DNA of 11,444 bases from Bacillota bacterium (lineage in GTDB: Bacteria > Bacillota > Clostridia > Acetivibrionales > DSM-2933), in contig JAUZPS010000100.1 of NCBI GenBank assembly GCA_030705945.1, forward strand, positions 1 to 11,444, given 5' to 3'. A program made the translations under genes and the position numbers. Positions 6,699-11,444 of the stretch are shown here, one piece after another; position 1 is the first letter of the stretch; every line of letters starts with the position of its first letter. The notes beneath the pieces were generated by a model. It was not told the DNA's origin and ran no database searches. It saw nothing but the letters and a program-made list of their open reading frames with translations.

Positions 6699-8153
6699 TC
6701 AGCATCCTCCGCCACTTACGCCGCCATTACTTGGATTACCCGTTGGTTTGTAATTTTTTACATCGTTTTTTATATCATCGATATTTATATTTTTAATATC
6801 ATCGACTACTTTTACATACCCATTGAGCATTCCCATCCAGCAGGTATACACAAAATTCCCTTCTTTGCTCGGAGTAAATTCAATCAGATTATCTCCGGCG
6901 CTTAATTTCTTGTTCTCTATCCCAAACTCCTGAGCAGTTATCGCGTTATTACAGCCGTTTAAGTTCTCCTTATCAGCCTTTATTGTCCATTTAACCGGAA
7001 TTCCTTTCTGAACCACGATTGGCGAATAGCTTCCTGACTTCAGTTTGGTGGTGACCGTCTGGACACCGCTTTCGATTTTTGCAATGTTATCATTTCCTGT
7101 GGGATCGCCTAATGCTAGCGATACATTATAACCTGAAAGGTTTAGCCCTCTGTTTAACATTATAATTCCAAGGAGCATAACCAAAACGGCGCTTACTTTC
7201 ATCATTTTGCGCGTAAACCTGCCGCTCAGTAATGAACTTACCGCTCCAAAGCCAAACATTAAAGGAACAGTCCCCATACTAAACAGAAACATAGATATGG
7301 CGCCTGAGGCAAAACTTCCAGTCCCAAGAGCGTAAAGCTGCATAGCCTGGAGAGGTCCGCAAGGCATTAGCGCATTTAAAATTCCTACGATCAACGGTCC
7401 CTTCTTACTTGCTTTATTGTGTATATCTCTTCCAAACAATTTGGGCATCCTCGGATTAAGCTTCCTGAGCCACGGAAAAATATTCAACATATTCAATCCC
7501 ATAATAACCATGAATCCGCCTGAAATAATAGCAATTATACCTCTGGCAGAGCCTGAAAAGCTTACCGCAGAGCCTATAGCTCCAACAATTCCGCCTATCA
7601 AGGTATATGACAGAACTCTTCCTATATTATATAAAGCGCTGGGCTTTAACCTTGCAAAATTTGTCCCGCTATTATCCGACTTATAATGCATACACACTGA
7701 TAAATTGATGCCTCCGCACATAGCAATACAGTGAAGAGAAGTCATAAGGCCTATAACAAAAAGGATGCCGTATCCCATCGATTGATCTACATTAGGAATG
7801 AAGTTAAAACCTATGGTATTTTTTATTATGGTATAAACCGCTAAAATAATAATTCCGATACCCAAAAGGCTCCCAATTCCCATTTTGTTTTCATCTTTTT
7901 TAAGTTCATTACCCGCTTCTTCCCTTACAATACCGCCGGTGACCTTATAATCCAAATTTTCTATTGTCTGAGTGATTTTATCTATATCAAGCTTATTTAT
8001 ATCATAAGTAATGTATACGTTTGAACTGCTGTATATAGCTTTGACATTAGACACACCATCAAGCTTGCTGACAGCGCTTTCAATTCTGGTCTCACAGCTT
8101 GAACAAGTCATACCGTCTATTCGAAGAACTTTCTGTACTAATTTCTCTTCCAT
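6699..8153 (-). CDS. HMA domain / SafE-DsbD-like membrane domain / cupredoxin-like fusion protein
   Basis: The 484-residue membrane protein is probably for copper or related metal handling. An N-terminal heavy-metal-associated domain (about 6-73) has GMTCSSC, metal ligands Cys17 and Cys20. The membrane part (about 90-342) is of the SafE/UreH/DsbD-2 type, with HCIAMCGG (His141, Cys142, Cys146) and MPCGP (Cys265), a Cys pair that could relay electrons or bind metal in the bilayer. A cupredoxin-like domain (about 355-452) offers Cys401 (NGC), Cys438 and Met440/Met442 (TCWMGM). The tail ends GGVSGGGC with a terminal Cys. I start at ATG 8153 because GGAGG precedes it by 7 bases; the longer frame from 8213 would overlap the upstream gene and has no comparable site. 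The gap of 47 bases to that gene indicates an operon. Metal identity and transport versus redox role are inferred. Confidence 0.88.
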   Translation of the reverse strand: MEEKLVQKVLRIDGMTCSSCETRIESAVSKLDGVSNVKAIYSSSNVYITYDINKLDIDKITQTIENLDYKVTGGIVREEAGNELKKDENKMGIGSLLGIGIIILAVYTIIKNTIGFNFIPNVDQSMGYGILFVIGLMTSLHCIAMCGGINLSVCMHYKSDNSGTNFARLKPSALYNIGRVLSYTLIGGIVGAIGSAVSFSGSARGIIAIISGGFMVIMGLNMLNIFPWLRKLNPRMPKLFGRDIHNKASKKGPLIVGILNALMPCGPLQAMQLYALGTGSFASGAISMFLFSMGTVPLMFGFGAVSSLLSGRFTRKMMKVSAVLVMLLGIIMLNRGLNLSGYNVSLALGDPTGNDNIAKIESGVQTVTTKLKSGSYSPIVVQKGIPVKWTIKADKENLNGCNNAITAQEFGIENKKLSAGDNLIEFTPSKEGNFVYTCWMGMLNGYVKVVDDIKNINIDDIKNDVKNYKPTGNPSNGGVSGGGC

Positions 8154-8200
8154 AGTCTTTCCTCCACCACTTAATGTCTTACAAATACGAAAAATACTCT

Positions 8201-8722
8201 TTATTTTTTCCAATTGTCTGCAAATAAGCCCTTATTCTCCTCGATAAAATCCTTTGATATAACAATTTTTGAGCCGTCTTCCGTCTTATTCTCTTTCATT
8301 ATAGGAACGGGGTTGCATCCGCCCCTCTGCTGCTCTATCATATCCATTTTAAATCTGTTTCCGCAGTTCTGACATACCAAAACATCTCCCTCCTGCTTAT
8401 AATAAGCTTTAGGAGATCCATTACATACCTGACATGTATTAAACGCGGTCCTGATAGAACCATCGCTGGCTTTAACAGCCATTATTTCCATATTGGTTTC
8501 GCCTGTTTTTAGAGGATAAAATTTAGCTGTATCAGTTACCTCATTTTTTTGAATAACTAAATCTGTTGATGCAGAAGTAATTTTGGTATTTCCTTCGGAA
8601 TTTCCTTTAACAATAAAAAATACTGCTATAATAATAATAGCTATACCTGAAATTGCAGCTATATATTTTTTAGCCTTTCCAAAGCCCATTTCTTTTTGAG
8701 GAATCTGTTTATTGTTACCCAT
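8201..8722 (-). CDS. membrane-anchored Cys-rich DUF2318 / FtrD-like protein
   Basis: The 173-residue protein has one membrane helix (about 18-40) and an outer domain with five cysteines: CQVC (97, 100), CQNC (117, 120) and Cys136 in GGCNPVP. This matches the DUF2318 family, related to the C-terminal part of FtrD in FtrABCD-type ferrous iron uptake, thought to carry an Fe-S or other metal centre. AAGGAGG lies 7 bases before ATG 8722, so the start is secure. It is the first gene of a two-gene operon with the HMA/SafE/cupredoxin protein, and the pair probably binds metal or passes electrons at the outer face of the membrane. The 11-bp repeats upstream suggest control by a response regulator. No Ftr1 permease or P19 gene is in the window, so a complete iron uptake system is not shown. 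Confidence 0.85.
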   Translation of the reverse strand: MGNNKQIPQKEMGFGKAKKYIAAISGIAIIIIAVFFIVKGNSEGNTKITSASTDLVIQKNEVTDTAKFYPLKTGETNMEIMAVKASDGSIRTAFNTCQVCNGSPKAYYKQEGDVLVCQNCGNRFKMDMIEQQRGGCNPVPIMKENKTEDGSKIVISKDFIEENKGLFADNWKK

Positions 8723-8773
8723 TATTCTTCCTCCTTTTAAAAATTTAAGTTGTCATATCTTGATATTGTTAAT

Positions 8774-8804
8774 TTATCAGAAGTTTATGAAGATTTTATG
8801 AAGA
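8774..8804 (-). promoter_or_regulatory. three 11-bp-spaced repeats, likely response-regulator operator
   Basis: On the plus strand, TTATGAAGA occurs at 8785-8793 and 8796-8804, and TTATCAGAA at 8774-8782: three copies in strict 11-bp register (TTCATAA on the coding strand). Phased direct repeats of one helical turn are the usual binding layout of OmpR/PhoB-type regulators. The array lies 52-82 bases upstream of ATG 8722, so an activator bound here would sit just upstream of or over the -35 region. I cannot pick a -10 hexamer with confidence. No regulator gene is in the window. Confidence 0.55.
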
Positions 8805-8836
8805 CGAGATAACCATAGAAAATTTAATTACACAAC

Positions 8837-8883
8837 TAAAAGGGAGCCGCAATTTGAATTCAATCAATTGCGGCTCCCTTTTA
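8837..8883 (-). terminator. perfect 18-bp hairpin terminator, likely bidirectional
   Basis: TAAAAGGGAGCCGCAATT (8837-8854) pairs perfectly with 8866-8883 around an 11-base loop containing GAATTC. The GC-rich core and T-runs on both outer edges suit Rho-independent termination in either direction. It lies between the SLH gene (stop at 9144, minus strand) and the operator and promoter of the metal operon, so it most likely stops readthrough from the right. Confidence 0.8.
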
Positions 8884-8995
8884 AATTTCTGAATTTACTT
8901 AATGTTTCGTAATAACATCTTACATTAACTTTTAAAATCACTATGCATATGCCTTAGTTTTTAAATCGTGAAAAATTCCGTATTATTTTTGCAAA

Positions 8996-9115
8996 TTAAG
9001 ATGCTTTAACTTCATTTGTATATGTTAATTTTCCCCACGATTTGTATAGGAATATTATGGAGATAACTTCCACTAAAATCTTCGCTTCGTATCCACTTAA
9101 CTCGCGAACACACGC
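8996..9115 (-). pseudogene. start-less 39-codon remnant, possibly a transposase C-terminus
   Basis: On the minus strand an open frame runs from 9115 to a TAA at 8996-8998 and reads RELSGYEAKILVEVISIIFL, then YKSWGKLTYTNEVKAS. This looks like a protein end, with a helical Leu/Ile/Val-rich segment. An in-frame TGA at 9116-9118 closes it upstream and there is no plausible start or ribosome binding site. Bases 9085-9130 are less AT-rich than their surroundings. The style recalls transposase C-termini, but I cannot name the family. If so, it is a relic of an insertion sequence downstream of the SLH gene. A competing 50-codon plus-strand frame (9057-9209) seems less likely. Confidence 0.35.
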
Positions 9116-9143
9116 TCAGAGAATCGGAGGTATTTTTTTTCAA

Positions 9144-11444
9144 TTATTCCTTAATATCGATTACCCTGGCAACAAAGGCGAATATTTCTGCTCGCGTCAA
9201 TTTATTTAAAGGTCTGAAAGTATTGTCCAAGTAGCCTTTTAATACCCCAAGCTCTTGGGCCTTTGCTACAAAACCTGAAGACCATGCAGGAATTTTCTTA
9301 GAATCAGCAAACTGAGGTTTTGATGTTGACTTACCCCACTTAAAAGCTCTTGCCATTATTGTTATAAATTCGCTTCGTGTAAGAAAATTCGACGCCCTGA
9401 AAGTTTTATCTTCGTAACCCTCAAATAATCCGGCATCAACCGCAGCTTGAACATAACCTGCCGCCCACTTTGGAATGCTGTTCGCGTCTTTGAATTTCAA
9501 ATCTGTTTTATATTTCATATTAAGTTTTAAAGCTTTTACAAGGACCACGGCAGCTTCGTCTCTTTTGACAATACCATCGGGTATTATTAAACCATTTTCG
9601 TTTCCTTCAATAATTCCAAGATTCAATAATTTGATGATGCTGTCTTTTGCCCAATGATTATCAATGTCTTTATATTTAGATGTTGAAGATGGAATCCTTC
9701 CATTATCTTCAACCGTTTTGGTATTTGAATTTTTATCTTTATCAGAGGTCTTTGGGTTCTCTGAAATACTAGTACCTGAATCCTTATCGGAATTTGTTTT
9801 TTTGTCAGCTTCAGTACTTGCGCTATCTACAAGGCTTGTACTAGTATTTGCGCTTACGCTTGTAGCTGGGCTTGTAGTTGGGCTTGTATTGCTGCCATTA
9901 TTTGTATTACCGTTATCTCCTGAATAGTCTAATGTTTCATAACTTATATCAGGTATGGTTTTTACAGTCGTCTTACCGACTGGCAAATTCCCTAAGACCC
10001 ATCCATTAAATCCTCCATCAATTGAATATACGCTGCCTTTACTTTGCGGGAGGATACTAGAAATCATTTTTCTTAGGGTTTCAGAAGCAAGCATGCTTTC
10101 GCTGTCATCGTTTCCAAATACAATATATTTTGCGTCTGGATTTAAAATCAAAAGGAATGTTTCAAAAAATTCCGATGTTAATTCAAGACTGATGGCACCC
10201 GGAATTGTACTTTTATCGCTCTTTTCTCCAGACCTTACATCTATAAATAAATACTCATTCCCTTTGTTGGTTTTATAAATTTCATATGCCTTATCTAAAG
10301 ATATCTTCTCTACTTTAGCTGTAAATGGCAATACAGTGACATTCTTATACAAGACCGTTATGTTCCCTGCTTTATCAATCGCCGTAAACTTAATCCTCCC
10401 GTCCTTTGAAAGGGCTAAGTTATCGCTGTCTTTATATGTCATTCCGTTATATTCAGCATATTCCTCCTGTATGCCTGACAAGCTGTCAGAAGCATTAAAA
10501 CTGATTTTAAGGGAATCTCCTTCAACGATGGAATCAGGCATATCTATTTCAATCAATGGACAGGTTTTGTCAATATTGATCTTTTCCGAAACGCATGTGG
10601 TTCTGTTTCCCGCGTAATCATAAACTTCTCCGGTAACAGTCTGATCAATTCCCTCTGAGCTTATAAATGTACCGGGAGTAATACTCTTTATTCCAGTTTC
10701 CTTATCCATACCCTCAAAGCATATCTTAACATCAGAGTTGTACCAGCCGTTTGAGTTCGGAGACTGAGGCGTGTAAGAAGTAAGCTTTGGCAGATTTTTA
10801 TCCGGAGCGTCGAAATATTTATAATCCCTTGCCAATACCAAGCTGTCATTTCCATCTTCCAACACAAGTTCATATCCAAACTGAATGAGTCCCATAGCAG
10901 TTTCTGGAAGCTTAAAGCTTAATGGAATCTCATTCCGGCCTTCATCCAAATCGATTCTTTTATCAATTACTATATCTTCAGTGTCGTTATGGAAGACTTT
11001 AGCTCTTATCAAAACATTTTTATAATCTGAATCAGATAGTACCATTACCTTTGCATTTACTGTGTCATTGGAGGCATAACTGTCTTTGTCCATGAAAATA
11101 CCCTTATCTATTACTGATATCCCTTTGATATCAATAGGTATCTGTCCTTTAAGTATAGTTCCGTCCTCTTTTGAAACTCTGTATTCTAGCTGTTGTGTGC
11201 CGGAGGTTACATTTTGAGGTATTCCAAACTGGTAGTATGCTTCATTTGAATCAGAAACAATATCCTGCGTCTCACCCATAAATGAAATTGTACCTTCCAG
11301 TTTTATATTTGATTTGACAGTGATATTTACATTTTCTCCTCTTTCGTAAATCTGTCTGTCAGTTACAAACTGAAAATCTCCAGTTGATTTTCTTATGTAA
11401 AGTGTATTTATGTATATGGAACGTCCATCAGGCAGATAAACTCC
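9144..11444 (-). CDS. SLH-anchored surface protein with Ig/MG-like and rhodanese-like domains (N-terminus beyond window)
   Basis: The frame is open to the window edge, 55 codons beyond the first internal ATG at 11279, giving 766 visible residues; the true start and signal peptide lie outside. Visible order: beta-rich MG/adhesin-like repeats (about 1-215), an Ig-like region (about 220-375, with GWYNSDV and DKAGN motifs), a rhodanese-like domain (about 380-490: FIDVR, IPGAISL, DGGFNGW), a Ser/Thr/Asn/Asp-rich linker (about 495-590), then three SLH domains (about 590-640, 650-700 and 710-766) ending the protein. SLH domains bind pyruvylated secondary wall polymers, so the protein should sit on the cell surface. 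In the rhodanese-like domain the catalytic Cys position is Gly (YIVFGND, Gly444), so sulfurtransferase activity is not expected; a binding or structural role is more likely. The ligand or partner is unknown. Transcription probably ends at the hairpin near 8837-8883. Confidence 0.9.
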   Translation of the reverse strand, partial: GVYLPDGRSIYINTLYIRKSTGDFQFVTDRQIYERGENVNITVKSNIKLEGTISFMGETQDIVSDSNEAYYQFGIPQNVTSGTQQLEYRVSKEDGTILKGQIPIDIKGISVIDKGIFMDKDSYASNDTVNAKVMVLSDSDYKNVLIRAKVFHNDTEDIVIDKRIDLDEGRNEIPLSFKLPETAMGLIQFGYELVLEDGNDSLVLARDYKYFDAPDKNLPKLTSYTPQSPNSNGWYNSDVKICFEGMDKETGIKSITPGTFISSEGIDQTVTGEVYDYAGNRTTCVSEKINIDKTCPLIEIDMPDSIVEGDSLKISFNASDSLSGIQEEYAEYNGMTYKDSDNLALSKDGRIKFTAIDKAGNITVLYKNVTVLPFTAKVEKISLDKAYEIYKTNKGNEYLFIDVRSGEKSDKSTIPGAISLELTSEFFETFLLILNPDAKYIVFGNDDSESMLASETLRKMISSILPQSKGSVYSIDGGFNGWVLGNLPVGKTTVKTIPDISYETLDYSGDNGNTNNGSNTSPTTSPATSVSANTSTSLVDSASTEADKKTNSDKDSGTSISENPKTSDKDKNSNTKTVEDNGRIPSSTSKYKDIDNHWAKDSIIKLLNLGIIEGNENGLIIPDGIVKRDEAAVVLVKALKLNMKYKTDLKFKDANSIPKWAAGYVQAAVDAGLFEGYEDKTFRASNFLTRSEFITIMARAFKWGKSTSKPQFADSKKIPAWSSGFVAKAQELGVLKGYLDNTFRPLNKLTRAEIFAFVARVIDIKE

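Noticed and set aside
6660..8247. Plus-strand frames opposite the metal operon (6660-6905, 7417-7686, 8011-8247).
   Set aside because: They are antisense shadows of the HMA/SafE/cupredoxin and FtrD-like genes, whose motifs and ribosome binding sites are clear.
9057..9209. 50-codon plus-strand frame starting at ATG 9057.
   Set aside because: It runs into the 3' end of the SLH gene on the opposite strand, has only a weak ribosome binding site, and competes with a more protein-like minus-strand remnant.
9475..10617. Several plus-strand frames opposite the SLH gene (9475-9657, 9664-9927, 9955-10278, 10336-10617).
   Set aside because: They are mirror frames of a well-supported minus-strand gene with clear domains. 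They lack ribosome binding sites and recognisable motifs.

Overview
The window looks like chromosomal DNA of a low-GC, Gram-positive, clostridia-like bacterium (Bacillota). The reasons are the AT-rich sequence, strong AGGAGG-type ribosome binding sites, a surface protein with three SLH domains, a lipoprotein with a VanW domain, and an HMA/SafE/cupredoxin metal protein of a kind common in anaerobic Firmicutes. No rRNA, tRNA, CRISPR array or intact mobile element is visible.

Layout, left to right. Bases 1-102 may hold the 3' end of an unidentified gene. A chemoreceptor-like protein follows (399-1901, +), with six predicted membrane helices and the conserved MCP signalling tip. A gene-free stretch (1902-2454) carries several inverted repeats, including a striking ~108-nt three-tier hairpin, and a good promoter for the next gene. 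Three plus-strand genes then form a cell-envelope block: a glutamine-dependent asparagine synthase-family amidotransferase (2455-4296), a secreted LysM plus L,D-transpeptidase protein (4474-5355) and a VanW-domain lipoprotein (5544-6515). Each is followed by its own hairpin, so they are probably separate transcription units.

The right half reads on the minus strand. A probable metal-handling operon runs from 8722 down to 6699: a membrane-anchored Cys-rich DUF2318/FtrD-like protein, then a fusion of an HMA metal-binding domain, a SafE/DsbD-like membrane domain and a cupredoxin-like domain. Three TTAT motifs spaced exactly 11 bp lie upstream, which is the layout of OmpR/PhoB-type response-regulator sites. 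Upstream of these, an 18-bp perfect hairpin probably terminates transcription from the right. Next is a short, start-less open frame (8996-9115) that looks like a decayed gene end. Last is a large surface protein (9144 to beyond 11444, N-terminus missing) with Ig/MG-like domains, a rhodanese-like domain lacking its catalytic Cys, a Ser/Thr-rich linker and three C-terminal SLH domains.

The shared theme is the cell envelope. The amidotransferase, L,D-transpeptidase and VanW protein would act on or at peptidoglycan, the SLH protein binds the wall polymer, and the FtrD/HMA-SafE pair handles metal at the membrane. Start corrections made here: chemoreceptor at 399 rather than 375, HMA-SafE protein at 8153 rather than 8213, and the SLH gene open to the window edge rather than starting at 11279.
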